Source of the DNA: DASQZT01 sp963728965
GTDB taxonomy: Bacteria > Acidobacteriota > Terriglobia > Bryobacterales > Bryobacteraceae
Assembly: GCA_963728965.1 (NCBI GenBank)
Contig: CAVSMH010000005.1
Coordinates: 248,001 to 312,000 of the forward strand
Reading direction: 5' to 3'
DNA length: 64,000 nt
The notes beneath the pieces were generated by a model, which was not told where the DNA came from, did no database searches, and saw only the letters and a list, made by a program, of their open reading frames with translations. The translations under genes were made by a program, and so were the position numbers. Positions within the stretch are counted from its first letter, which is position 1, and each line of letters opens with the position of its first letter. Shown here one piece after another: positions 26,058 through 34,466 of the stretch.

Positions 26058-26942
26058 CTAAACGTAGCGCCGTGCCATGCGCGCGCAGAACGCGGCGAAC
26101 TGGTCGATTTCCCGGGGCGGGCTGGTATAGTGCGGCTCCAGGCCGCAGTGCTCGGGCGTGAAACACAAAGTCAGGGTCGTGTCGAAGTCCCGCAGGGCTT
26201 CCATCTGCCGATCAAACCACGCATCGGCGTTGGGACGAAAACTGTCGGCCCAGCTCAGGCCGGTTCGCAGATGTTTTATGCCCAGATCCTTCATCCAGCG
26301 AACTGCCTGGTCCAGCCGATGGTCCTCGAAATGGAACCACTGGCAGATGCCCAATTGCGGAGTGTAATTCGAAAACTCGCGCATGGCCAGTTTGGGCGTG
26401 CCGTCTTCGCGCAGCAGCCCCATATAGAAGTGGCGGTAATACGAGGAACCCTCGGCTTCGCGATGGCGCGTAGTCGCCGGCCAGGTCCTGGGAAGATCAT
26501 ACAGGCTGTACCAGTGGATTCGTTCCGCGCGCCCGCGCAGCAGCTCGGCGGTGCGGCGCAGTCCGAACTCCTGCACCTCTTCGGCGCCGAATGACGACAC
26601 ACCCACTTCCGAAACCCAGACCGGCAGGCTGGTCACACTTCGGATCTCGTCCAGCCGCTCCGGCCACTCATGGATTTTCCAGTGGTTCCAGTCCAGTGGA
26701 AAACCATGAACCGCCACCGCCTCCACATGGTGCAGCACGCATTTCTGCTGCATATTGCGGATGAAGTTCGCGTCGATGGGCGAGATCCCTCCCAACACGC
26801 GCGGTATGTGCGGCCGTTCCGCCCGGATGGCATCCGCCGCCAGGTTCACCATGCGCGCAAAGATGCTCCAGTCGCGGTCGATTTCGAAATTCCAATGGGA
26901 GAGATTGTTGGGTTCGTTCCAGAGCATCACCGCTTCAACCAT
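26058..26942 (-). CDS. circularly permuted glycosidase-like TIM-barrel protein (cluster gene 12)
   Basis: The 294-residue sequence is a clan-A-like glycoside hydrolase barrel in unusual order. It opens with the strand-4 acid/base region (MVEAVMLWNEPNNLSHW). It continues through the strand-7 nucleophile region (LPVWVSEVGVSS) and the last strand (TPKLAMREF). Then come the segments that normally form strands 1-3 (QLGICQWFHFEDHRL, HLRTGLSWADSF, TTLTLCFTPEH), and it stops where strand 4 would begin. Comparison with the N-terminal domain encoded at 35721-37760 shows the swap directly. Both catalytic Glu positions are kept. No signal peptide, so it should act in the cytoplasm. Last gene of the operon, overlapping the methyltransferase by eight bases. 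Confidence 0.8.
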   Translation of the reverse strand: MVEAVMLWNEPNNLSHWNFEIDRDWSIFARMVNLAADAIRAERPHIPRVLGGISPIDANFIRNMQQKCVLHHVEAVAVHGFPLDWNHWKIHEWPERLDEIRSVTSLPVWVSEVGVSSFGAEEVQEFGLRRTAELLRGRAERIHWYSLYDLPRTWPATTRHREAEGSSYYRHFYMGLLREDGTPKLAMREFSNYTPQLGICQWFHFEDHRLDQAVRWMKDLGIKHLRTGLSWADSFRPNADAWFDRQMEALRDFDTTLTLCFTPEHCGLEPHYTSPPREIDQFAAFCARMARRYV

Positions 26943-27675
26943 GGGTCTCTCTCCGCCGGCAGATGTACACTTCCGACTCGGGATGATTCAGAATCTCGAA
27001 ACCCGCGCTCCGCAACATGGCCTCGACACAGGCCCGATTCGGGATCCACCAGTTGGTCGGGTCGTTGGAATACCGCTTCTCGACGAAGAACATGGCGGGA
27101 TATCCGCGACTTTCGAAAATCCCAGTCTCCCAGAACGGGTAGTCCGGGTCGAGCGCGTCCACTTGCTGGCTCCCACGGGTCATGCTCTGAAAGACCATCC
27201 GGTCTCTGACGACATGCTCGTGCAGCAGGTCGAGCGCCAGCAGCGGGTGGCGCAGATGATAGAGCACACCCATGAAGAGCACGAGGTCGAACTTCTCCCC
27301 CAGCTCTGCAACGTCGTAGATATCGAGCTGCCGGAACTCGATGCTCGCGCCCGCCACCTCCGCCACGAATCGCGCCTGCGCCAGGTAGGCCGTGTCGGAG
27401 TCGATCCCCACCACCCGGTCCGCGCCGCGGCGCTTCATCTCGAGCGAGTAGAACCCGGCATTGCAGCCGATATCAAGCACCGTTTTGCCGGCAAGATCGG
27501 TGGGGATGGCGTGCTCGAAATTTCGCCACTTGCAGGCCGGATAGTCGCCCAGGAAATGATCGGGCGCAGTCTGCACGCCGAGCAAGTTCATGTTTTGAAA
27601 CCACGGGCCCAGTTCCGATACCCGGGAACGGATTTCCTCCGCGCTCCAGTGCGAACGAAACGCCGAGCCGATCAT
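26935..27675 (-). CDS. SAM-dependent methyltransferase (cluster gene 11)
   Basis: A class I methyltransferase of 246 residues: SAM loop VLDIGCNAGFYSLEMKRRGA, acidic ribose-binding position in VVGIDSD, then LDIYDVAELGEKFDLVLFMGVLYHLRHP. The N-terminal extension (FRSHWSAEEIRSRVSELG ... DYPACKWRNFEHAI) and the Trp-rich YSNDPTNWWIPN segment are typical of methyltransferases in glycan cassettes, resembling the TIGR04290 family from memory and the CmoB-like tRNA enzymes in fold. It probably methylates a sugar intermediate. The ATG at 27675 overlaps the nucleotidyltransferase stop by four bases. Confidence 0.88.
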   Translation of the reverse strand: MIGSAFRSHWSAEEIRSRVSELGPWFQNMNLLGVQTAPDHFLGDYPACKWRNFEHAIPTDLAGKTVLDIGCNAGFYSLEMKRRGADRVVGIDSDTAYLAQARFVAEVAGASIEFRQLDIYDVAELGEKFDLVLFMGVLYHLRHPLLALDLLHEHVVRDRMVFQSMTRGSQQVDALDPDYPFWETGIFESRGYPAMFFVEKRYSNDPTNWWIPNRACVEAMLRSAGFEILNHPESEVYICRRRETHG

Positions 27676-28430
27676 ACCTGTCCCATCCTGTAGATCCCCT
27701 GATTCCCTGTCCGGCCGGCCAGGCTGCGCATCGCCTCCAGGTAGCCTTCCATCGTTCCCACATCGAAATAGCAGCTTCCGGCACGAACGCCCCACGCGCG
27801 GCCGCCTTGCTTCAGCCAGGCGTTCACCAGGGTGCCGAGATACTCGTCACCGGCCTCGCGACCGATCCAGAGATCGTACAACTCGCGGAATATCGCGCCG
27901 GGCATTTTGATCGCGCCCCAAATCCAGCGGGAACGCGGCGAAGCGCTCTTCACTTGGATCTGGTTCACCCGCCCTTCGCGATCGGTATCCACCGCATCGA
28001 AGCACTCCGGCCGGTCCACCGGGAACAGAAGAAACGACAAACGGTCATCGGCCAGCCCGCGCAGCCCGTCGGCGGGGAACCAGATCGTATCCGGCAGCCC
28101 GATCAGCACGGGCTCCCGCGGATCGAGCACGGGCAAGGCACGAAATACAGCGTCGCAAAGCCCGCGCGGCTGTTCCTGAACCGTGTAGCAGAGCGTCGCC
28201 GAATAGATCGAGCCGCCATAGTATTCCAGAATGTCGGACTTCCCGGAGGAGATCACCACGCAGATCTTCGAGGCTCCGCCGCTGACCAGCCGTTCCATCA
28301 GGTAGTCGCTGACGGCGCGCGGTTTTTGCTGGCCGCCTTCGCCGTGGCCGCACACCGGCAACAGTTCTTTCGAAAACGCCAGCGGCTGAATCCGGCTGCC
28401 GCGGCCGGCGGCCGGCACGATGCCCCACAT
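27672..28430 (-). CDS. sugar-phosphate nucleotidyltransferase (cluster gene 10)
   Basis: The nucleotide loop PAAGRGSRIQPLAFSKELLPV is that of the glucose-1-phosphate thymidylyl/uridylyl-transferase family. PVLIGLPDTIWFPADG supplies the D-x-type metal residue, and YFDVGTMEGYLEAMRS closes the sugar site as in RmlA-like enzymes. At 252 residues it is a compact form. It should activate a sugar 1-phosphate for the glycosyltransferases of the same operon. The ATG at 28430 shares one base with the stop of the preceding CgeB-like gene (TAATG). Confidence 0.87.
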   Translation of the reverse strand: MWGIVPAAGRGSRIQPLAFSKELLPVCGHGEGGQQKPRAVSDYLMERLVSGGASKICVVISSGKSDILEYYGGSIYSATLCYTVQEQPRGLCDAVFRALPVLDPREPVLIGLPDTIWFPADGLRGLADDRLSFLLFPVDRPECFDAVDTDREGRVNQIQVKSASPRSRWIWGAIKMPGAIFRELYDLWIGREAGDEYLGTLVNAWLKQGGRAWGVRAGSCYFDVGTMEGYLEAMRSLAGRTGNQGIYRMGQV

Positions 28431-29524
28431 TATTGCGCCTCCGCGGTTTCCACCGCCAGCGAGCGCGCACCGAGTAAGGCCTCCATCTCGCTCGCCCGCA
28501 CTTCGGCGGTATGCTGCTCCAGAGTGCGTTCGCGGGCCGCGCGCGCCATGCGGTTCAGTTCCGCATCCGTCCGCTCGAACGCCGCGACCGCCCCGGCGGT
28601 GTCCTTCGCAATCAGAATCTCCCGGCCAGGCTCGAAAAACCGCTCGATACCCTGCCAGTAGTCGCTCAGAATGGGCGCGCCGCACGCCGCCGCCTCAAAC
28701 AGCCGTCCCGAAGGGCAGTACCCCGTCTCCACCATGGCGCTTCGGGTGGCATTCAATGTCAGGCGGCACGATGCGTAGAACTCGGGATGGTCCTGCACCA
28801 GCACGTGGCTGAGGAAGAAGATGTTCGGCTGCCACGGAAAACGCGAGTCGTACATCGATCCGCCAATCACGAACCGGCGCTGGGGAAGCAGCCGGGCGGG
28901 TTCGGCCAGCAGTTCGCGCAGCACCTGGGCGCGGTCGGCGCCGTAGGTGCCGAGGTAAGAAAGATCGGCCCGGTACCGCTCGCCTGCCGCAGCCGGCTGG
29001 TGCACGCCCGGATCCACGCTGCCGTAGAGCGGCGCCACGCGGCGGGCGCCCAACTGCTGTTGCAGCATCTCGAGCGTGCGGCCGCCGGTGTAGCTCAACA
29101 CCAGGTCGAAGTCGCGCAGCCCGCGGCGGCCGATGTACTCTACCGCCTCACCGGCGCGTAGCCGCGCGAGCGTCACCGGTGCATCCAGGTCGTAGAACAC
29201 CCGCATCGAGACATTCGAATCCAGCACCAGGCTCGACGCCGGAATGGCATCCGCGCAGTAGGAAGTGACCATGCCGACATCCGCCTCCGCCAGGTGGCGC
29301 CTGGCAGCGTGCCGCACCTCCTCCCATTCGCGAAACAGCACCAACTCGCCCGCTCCCGGCAATTCGACCAGGTCGCGATGGCTCGCGTAATAAGGCACGT
29401 CGCGTTCGAAAAAGACAACCTTGTGACCATGCCGGCCCAGGGCGGCGCATAGTCCCCGCCACAGCGTAGCGTGTCCGTTGCCCCAGGATGAGCTCACCGA
29501 AAGCCCGAAAATCACCAATTTCAT
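28430..29524 (-). CDS. CgeB-like glycosyltransferase (cluster gene 9)
   Basis: The 364-residue protein begins MKLVIFGLSVSSSWGNGHAT, the N-terminal Rossmann start shared by the CgeB-like proteins of this cluster. The C-terminal GT-B half has YLGTYGADRAQVLRELL, then the donor-site region GYCPSGRLFEAAACGAPILSDYW with EPGREILIA, matching the CgeB/spore-glycosyltransferase-like family. It starts with the ATG at 29524, which overlaps the phosphatase stop by four bases (ATGA). It is closest in sequence to the CgeB-like protein encoded at 29942-31177 (shared SSWGNGHAT), which suggests duplication inside the operon. Confidence 0.85.
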   Translation of the reverse strand: MKLVIFGLSVSSSWGNGHATLWRGLCAALGRHGHKVVFFERDVPYYASHRDLVELPGAGELVLFREWEEVRHAARRHLAEADVGMVTSYCADAIPASSLVLDSNVSMRVFYDLDAPVTLARLRAGEAVEYIGRRGLRDFDLVLSYTGGRTLEMLQQQLGARRVAPLYGSVDPGVHQPAAAGERYRADLSYLGTYGADRAQVLRELLAEPARLLPQRRFVIGGSMYDSRFPWQPNIFFLSHVLVQDHPEFYASCRLTLNATRSAMVETGYCPSGRLFEAAACGAPILSDYWQGIERFFEPGREILIAKDTAGAVAAFERTDAELNRMARAARERTLEQHTAEVRASEMEALLGARSLAVETAEAQ

Positions 29525-30123
29525 AGCGGGACGTCTCCGGTTTCGTTCACGCAAAGAACACGGGCCCAGTCCTCGCCCATCTCCACCACATTCACCGAGG
29601 CCAGGCCGATCTCAAACCGCAGCAGCGCGTCCAGAGGAATTCCCAGACAGTATGCCACCGCCGCGCGCAACGGATCTCCGTGGCTCACGGCGACGACCAT
29701 CTGCCCTTCGTGCCGCGGTCGTAGATGGTGCAACTGGCGAACCATGCGCATCTGCGTTTCGATAATCAGCTCCCCGTCCGGCGGCCGCACCAGGCTGCGG
29801 CTGGCATTGAACCGCCTCCAGTCTTCCTCCGGGGACAGTTCTTCAAACGTGCGGCCTTCCCACGAACCGATCCGCATCTCACCCAAATCGTCGAGCGCCA
29901 CGGGCGTGATGCCGTGACAGCCCGCGATGGCTTCCGCGGTTTCAAAAGCGCGCTCCAGCGGGCTGGTGTACACCGCCCGGATCGGCAGACGCGCCAGCCT
30001 CCCGGCGAGCTTCTGCACCTGGATTTGCCCCGTCCGGTTCAGTCGCCACCCCGGCGCCCATCCCATCAGCCGTTTCCCCACTGCATCGGTTTCGCCGTGG
30101 CGCACCAGCAGAAATGTTGTCAT
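29521..30123 (-). CDS. histidine phosphatase superfamily protein (cluster gene 8)
   Basis: The catalytic RHG motif is at residues 8-10 (FLLVRHGETDAVG), followed by the second Arg region (TSPLERAFETAEAI), the acid Glu region (LGEMRIGSWEG) and the second His in VVAVSHGDPLRAAVAYCLG. At 200 residues it is a phosphoglycerate-mutase-like phosphatase, probably removing phosphate from a sugar intermediate. The start is fixed by the RHG motif, so its first 182 bases overlap the 3' end of the preceding CgeB-like gene in another frame, which is unusual. Confidence 0.88.
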   Translation of the reverse strand: MTTFLLVRHGETDAVGKRLMGWAPGWRLNRTGQIQVQKLAGRLARLPIRAVYTSPLERAFETAEAIAGCHGITPVALDDLGEMRIGSWEGRTFEELSPEEDWRRFNASRSLVRPPDGELIIETQMRMVRQLHHLRPRHEGQMVVAVSHGDPLRAAVAYCLGIPLDALLRFEIGLASVNVVEMGEDWARVLCVNETGDVPL

Positions 30124-31177
30124 GGAATTCTTTCCAATATGCTTCCAGTTGCGCCGCGCGATGTTCGGGTGTGTGCGCCGCGCGAATCCGCTTGCACGCC
30201 GCCTCTCCCAAGCCCAGACGCTCGCGCTCACGGGTGTCGCGCAGAAAGCGAAGCGTGTCTTCGGCATCCGACGCGACCAGAACCTCCCGGCCGATCTCAA
30301 AAATCGTGTCCAGCCCCTCCCACCAGTCGCTGATAATGGGTGTGGCACATGCGCCGGCCTCGAACAGACGCACGCTTGGCGAGTAGCCGGCCTCCTTCAT
30401 GGCGCGCCGCGTGACGTTGAGCGTGAATCGCTGCGCCCCATAGAACTCCGGATGCTCGCGCGGTGACAGGTGAATCTCGCGAGCGACATTCTCCGGCCAG
30501 CGGATCCCCTCCGGATACTGCGGGCCCACCACGGCGAACCGTCCCTGGGGCCACTTCCGGGCGGCATCCAGCATCAGTGCTTCGAGCACGGGCTGGCGAT
30601 CCTCACTGAATGTGCCCAGATATCCCAGGTCCCAGCGCGGCGCGGTCCGCCGCGGGCGATAGAGGGCCGGATCCACGGAGCAGTAGAGGGGCCGCGCCAT
30701 GGCAGCCCCGTACCGGCTCTCGATGAAAGCGAGCGTTGGCCCTCCGGTAAAAGAAAGATACAAGCCGTACTTCCGTATCAAGGACGGCGTTACGTATTGG
30801 TGATTGCCCGAGGCCAGCGCGGCGACGGTTACGGGAGTGTCGATGTCGTAGAACGCCGTGGTCCCGCGCGAAACGGTGGTGACCCAATCACCGACGCGCG
30901 CACCCTCCGGAACGAAGGAACCCACAATCACCAGGTCCGCGCGGCCGACCAATCCCTCGAACCGCGTGACGAGTTCGTCGAAACTGCGGTAGAGTTCGGT
31001 GGTGCCGCCGGCCGGGTGTGGCTCATCGCGGTTAGCCGCGTACCACGGCAGGTCCCGTTCGAGAAAACACACCTGATGCCCTCTGGTGGACAGACCGCGA
31101 AGCAGACCCCGGTAAGTTGTCGCATGCCCATTGCCCCACGAGGAAGTCACCGAGAGCCCCAAAATGACGACGTTCAT
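29942..31177 (-). CDS. CgeB-like glycosyltransferase with out-of-frame C-terminal extension (cluster gene 7)
   Basis: The protein starts MNVVILGLSVTSSWGNGHAT and has the CgeB-like C-half: YLGTFSEDRQPVLEAL, YSPSVRLFEAGACATPIISDWW and EIGREVLVASD. Its natural end, judged against the three paralogues in the cluster, is near HRAAQLEAYWKEFHD. After that point about 60 more residues (SAGAPRRNRCSGETADG and onward) are simply the phosphatase gene read in another frame, low in hydrophobic residues and unlike the family. Either the stop codon was lost or a base was gained or lost near 30120. The core enzyme should still be functional. Confidence 0.82.
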   Translation of the reverse strand: MNVVILGLSVTSSWGNGHATTYRGLLRGLSTRGHQVCFLERDLPWYAANRDEPHPAGGTTELYRSFDELVTRFEGLVGRADLVIVGSFVPEGARVGDWVTTVSRGTTAFYDIDTPVTVAALASGNHQYVTPSLIRKYGLYLSFTGGPTLAFIESRYGAAMARPLYCSVDPALYRPRRTAPRWDLGYLGTFSEDRQPVLEALMLDAARKWPQGRFAVVGPQYPEGIRWPENVAREIHLSPREHPEFYGAQRFTLNVTRRAMKEAGYSPSVRLFEAGACATPIISDWWEGLDTIFEIGREVLVASDAEDTLRFLRDTRERERLGLGEAACKRIRAAHTPEHRAAQLEAYWKEFHDNISAGAPRRNRCSGETADGMGAGVATEPDGANPGAEARREAGASADPGGVHQPAGARF

Positions 31178-32259
31178 CGGCAAGCCTCGCCGGCCATGCG
31201 GCCATCTAACACAAACTCCACCAGGGCGGCCCGGTGAGTATAGGTGTGGGCCGCCAGCACATGCCGCCGTGCCGCGGCGCCGATCGCCTGCGCACGCTCC
31301 TCGGTGAGCGCCCGCAGGAGTTCCACGACCTCAGCGCCGCTCGCTGCCACCAGCACCTCCCGCTCCGGCTCCAGGAAGCACTCGATGCCCTTCCATTGGT
31401 CGGTGACGATGCATGCGCCGGCGCCCGCCGCTTCGAACACGCGGGTGGCCGGCGAGAAACCGCAACCCGCCATGCTATCCCGCGAAATGTTCAGAATCGC
31501 CCGCGGGGTGCTGTTGAACGCGTTGTGATCGCGAGTGTACACGTGGTCCAGATAACTCACGTTGGCGGTGCGCGGCTTGTCGCCCCATCCGGCGCCGCCT
31601 AGCAGAAACCGCATTTCGGGCAGCCGCGCCGCGGGCACCAGGAAGAACTCCTCCACCCGCCGCTCGCGATCCGGGAGCCGATTCCCCAGAAAACCGAGCT
31701 CGCCGGCGAATCGCGGGTTGGGACTCTCCGGATGGTGCGTATCGGGGTCGAGGGCGTTGTAGATCGGGACGCACTGCTTCGCCCCCAACGCCGTATAGGC
31801 GGATACGACCGGATCGCCGCCGCCATAGGTGAAGATCACGTCATAGCGCGGGATCTGCTCGCGGAACGGATCGGTCTCGTTGCGGCGCACGCGCTCGAGC
31901 GTGGCCGGGGCGTCTACATCCCAATACGCCACCACGTTGGAGCCGGTCTGCAAATCGGGAATCGCCGCGTCCAGCCATTCATCGAATATGCCGACCCCGC
32001 TGGCCTTCACGACGAGGTCCGCGCCGCGCGCCCCATCCCATGCCGCGGCCACCCCGTCCGGCGTCGCCGGATAGACCACCACCGTCGCCCAAGGCGGATC
32101 GTCTATATCGCGGTGCTCCTGCCGGCCGTACGCGTTCGGTTCATAGAACGTGGTGTGATGGCCGCGTGCGGCCAGGGCGCGAATTAACCCCCGATAATAG
32201 GTGGCGGCCCCGTTCCAGTAGGCCGAAACCAGGCTCGAACCGAAAAACGCAATCTGCAT
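31174..32259 (-). CDS. CgeB-like glycosyltransferase (cluster gene 6)
   Basis: The 361-residue GT-B-type protein starts MQIAFFGSSLVSAYWNGAAT. Its central IFTYGGGDPVVSAYTALGAK and C-terminal GCGFSPATRVFEAAGAGACIVTDQW with EPEREVLVAA follow the CgeB-like pattern. ELGFLGNRLPDRERRVEEFF corresponds to the YLG-T-x-x-x-D-R motif in its paralogues. It begins exactly where the previous gene stops (no gap) and its stop overlaps the next start by four bases. Donor and acceptor are unknown. Confidence 0.85.
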   Translation of the reverse strand: MQIAFFGSSLVSAYWNGAATYYRGLIRALAARGHHTTFYEPNAYGRQEHRDIDDPPWATVVVYPATPDGVAAAWDGARGADLVVKASGVGIFDEWLDAAIPDLQTGSNVVAYWDVDAPATLERVRRNETDPFREQIPRYDVIFTYGGGDPVVSAYTALGAKQCVPIYNALDPDTHHPESPNPRFAGELGFLGNRLPDRERRVEEFFLVPAARLPEMRFLLGGAGWGDKPRTANVSYLDHVYTRDHNAFNSTPRAILNISRDSMAGCGFSPATRVFEAAGAGACIVTDQWKGIECFLEPEREVLVAASGAEVVELLRALTEERAQAIGAAARRHVLAAHTYTHRAALVEFVLDGRMAGEACR

Positions 32260-33372
32260 TCAATCCGCTCCTTCCGCCTGCGCCGCTTCGCGTCTGCCGC
32301 GCACAATGGCCATCAACTCTTGTAGCCGGTGTCCGCAGGTATGCCGCTGGTGAATGGTCGCGAGACCGCGCTCCGCTTGCGCCGCGGCCCGCAGAGGATC
32401 GTTCAAAAGTCTGTCCAGGTGGCTCACCATCTCCGCACCATTCCTTGCAAGCCGGAAGTTGCCGGGGCCGAACAACCCCTCGCGGTCGTCCCACGACGCC
32501 GAGACCAGCGGGATGCCGCAGGCCAACGCTTCGAAGGGACGGATGGTCGGGATTCCCGGCAGTGCGCGGACGTACGGAGCGCGCGGGATATGGACCGTCA
32601 CGCGAAACTTCGAAAGCACTTCCGGCACGCGGTAGTTCGGCAGCCAGCCGCCGTATTCAATCCCGGCGGCGGTCAGCGCGTCCAGTGCCCGGCGTGGATA
32701 CCGCACGCCGTAGACGCGCGCCCGAAGGCCCATCGCCGCCACCGGCCGGATGAGAAACTCTTCAATCTCGACGGCACGCTCCTCGTCGCCCCAGTTACCG
32801 ATCCAGACCACGTCTCCCTCGCGCTCGTTGCTTGGAGCCGGCCGGAAGATACGGATGTCCGCGGCCTCATGCCATGTCCAGGCAGCTTCCGCCCAGCCGT
32901 TTTCCAGGTATGCGTCGCGGATCACCCGGCCGTAGGCCAACACACCGTCATACCGGCTCAAATCGTAGGCAGCCATCGCCGGCCGGTCAGTGACGCTGCG
33001 ATGGTGGGTGTCGTGAAAATACAATCGATATCCGCCGCGCCTTGCCCGATGCTCGCCCACACGCCGCACCAGTTCGTGCGGGTTCCATTCATGGACGAGC
33101 ACGACGTCGGCGCCTTCGAGCACGCTATTGAGATCGAGCGAGTCCAAATCGTAGAACTCGCTGCGCAGCCCTGGATACGCGTGCTCGAATCCGCGGATCG
33201 CAGCGGAACCCGCATCGGCCAGCAGATTCTGGAGGCTCCAGCCGTCGCGCGGCTCGAAGATTCGCACCTCGTGATCCTGATGCTGAAGTTCGGCCGCCAT
33301 GCCGCGCAAAAAATGCGCGTTGCCGTGGTTCCAGTCCGAAATGAGAGAGTGAGTGAAGATTACGAAACGCAC
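32260..33372 (-). CDS. CgeB-like glycosyltransferase, divergent (cluster gene 5)
   Basis: This 370-residue protein starts MRFVIFTHSLISDWNHGNAH, with the W-N/G-x-G-x-A start of the cluster's CgeB-like family but with more divergence elsewhere. The C-half has VVWIGNWGDEERAVEIEEF, then PGIPTIRPFEALACGIPLVSA and a long helical tail. The HDTHHRSVTD segment in the linker is His-rich and unlike its paralogues. It overlaps the GT4 gene by 13 bases. Family assignment is by pattern; the reaction is unknown. Confidence 0.8.
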   Translation of the reverse strand: MRFVIFTHSLISDWNHGNAHFLRGMAAELQHQDHEVRIFEPRDGWSLQNLLADAGSAAIRGFEHAYPGLRSEFYDLDSLDLNSVLEGADVVLVHEWNPHELVRRVGEHRARRGGYRLYFHDTHHRSVTDRPAMAAYDLSRYDGVLAYGRVIRDAYLENGWAEAAWTWHEAADIRIFRPAPSNEREGDVVWIGNWGDEERAVEIEEFLIRPVAAMGLRARVYGVRYPRRALDALTAAGIEYGGWLPNYRVPEVLSKFRVTVHIPRAPYVRALPGIPTIRPFEALACGIPLVSASWDDREGLFGPGNFRLARNGAEMVSHLDRLLNDPLRAAAQAERGLATIHQRHTCGHRLQELMAIVRGRREAAQAEGAD

Positions 33373-34466
33373 GCCGGCCTCCGCGTGCCGATTGCCGCCC
33401 GATATGCCGCCCGATATCCTTCCGCCAGCTTTGCCGGCGTGAACCGGCGCGCCGACTCGCAGCCCCGTGCCGCCAACTGCGCACGCCGCCGGGGATCGGC
33501 GATCAACGCCGCGAGCGCCGCCGCGAGCGCCTCTTCCTCATCGGGTGGGACAAACACGGCGGCATCGCCCCACACCTCGCGCAGGCTTTCGATATCGCCC
33601 AGCACCAGCGCGCAACCGGAAAGCGCCGCCTCCAACGCCGACAATCCGAACGGCTCATAGAGCGCCGGCAACGCGTAGATCGAAGCGCGCGCATACCAGC
33701 CGGCCAGAGCATCCGCCGCGAGGTGGCCCAGCATTGTGCAGCCATCGAACCGTGCCCGCGAGCCATCCGGATGGAGCGCTTCGCCGGCGATCGCGCAGGG
33801 CCAGGTCAGCCGCGGCGCCACACGCGCCACAGCGGCGATATTCTTCGCTTCGTCCCAAAGCCTGGCCGCCGCGAGCACGATCGGTTCTTTGGGCCCTTGC
33901 CGGTATCGGTCCGCGCGCCTTGCATTGGGAATCACCATCGCGGGCACCAGCGGTGCGCGGTAGTGGCATCTCAGAGAGCCCAGCATGGCCTCGGAAGGCG
34001 CCGTCACCAGGTCCACCGATGCCAGGGAACGCACTACCAACTCGCGGTATCGATCCCATTCCACGGGCGCCGTTCCGCCGCGCACCGCGGTCCACCAGGA
34101 AAGCACACAGGAGTGCGCCGTCAGCACGACCGGCGCCGCCCATGGCAGCGCACCGTGTCCGAACGAGTTCAGATGCACGACGTCGGGCTCGAACCTGTCG
34201 GCCATGCCCAGCAACCAATCGCCCGACCGGGCGACGTCTGCCCATGGCTCCCGCATCCATTCCAGCTTGTAGTCGCTCTCCGCCAGCACCACGTTGGGCA
34301 GTCGTGCCGCCGCCGCGCGCTGGTCCGCCGTCGGCCGCCCACCCAGGCACGCCAGCAGCACTTCGGTGCCCACCGGCTCCAGCGCTTCGGCCAGTTCCAG
34401 GGCGAACGCCCAAACGCCGCCCACCGTGTCGGCCGTCATCAGGACCTTGCCGATCCGGTCGATCAC
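33360..34466 (-). CDS. GT4 family glycosyltransferase (cluster gene 4)
   Basis: A GT-B enzyme of 368 residues. The start GTG (34466) was chosen because it overlaps the radical SAM stop by four bases (GTGA) and opens directly into VLMTADTVGGVWAFALELAE. The GT4 donor-site signature is YALPALYEPFGLSALEAALSG, with the E-x7-E pattern, and the acceptor-domain Gly-rich loop is in TADTVGGVW. PIVLAAARLWDEAKNIAAVA begins the second Rossmann fold. It is the only classical GT4 in the cluster and may add the first or branching sugar. Confidence 0.9.
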   Translation of the reverse strand: MIDRIGKVLMTADTVGGVWAFALELAEALEPVGTEVLLACLGGRPTADQRAAAARLPNVVLAESDYKLEWMREPWADVARSGDWLLGMADRFEPDVVHLNSFGHGALPWAAPVVLTAHSCVLSWWTAVRGGTAPVEWDRYRELVVRSLASVDLVTAPSEAMLGSLRCHYRAPLVPAMVIPNARRADRYRQGPKEPIVLAAARLWDEAKNIAAVARVAPRLTWPCAIAGEALHPDGSRARFDGCTMLGHLAADALAGWYARASIYALPALYEPFGLSALEAALSGCALVLGDIESLREVWGDAAVFVPPDEEEALAAALAALIADPRRRAQLAARGCESARRFTPAKLAEGYRAAYRAAIGTRRPACVS

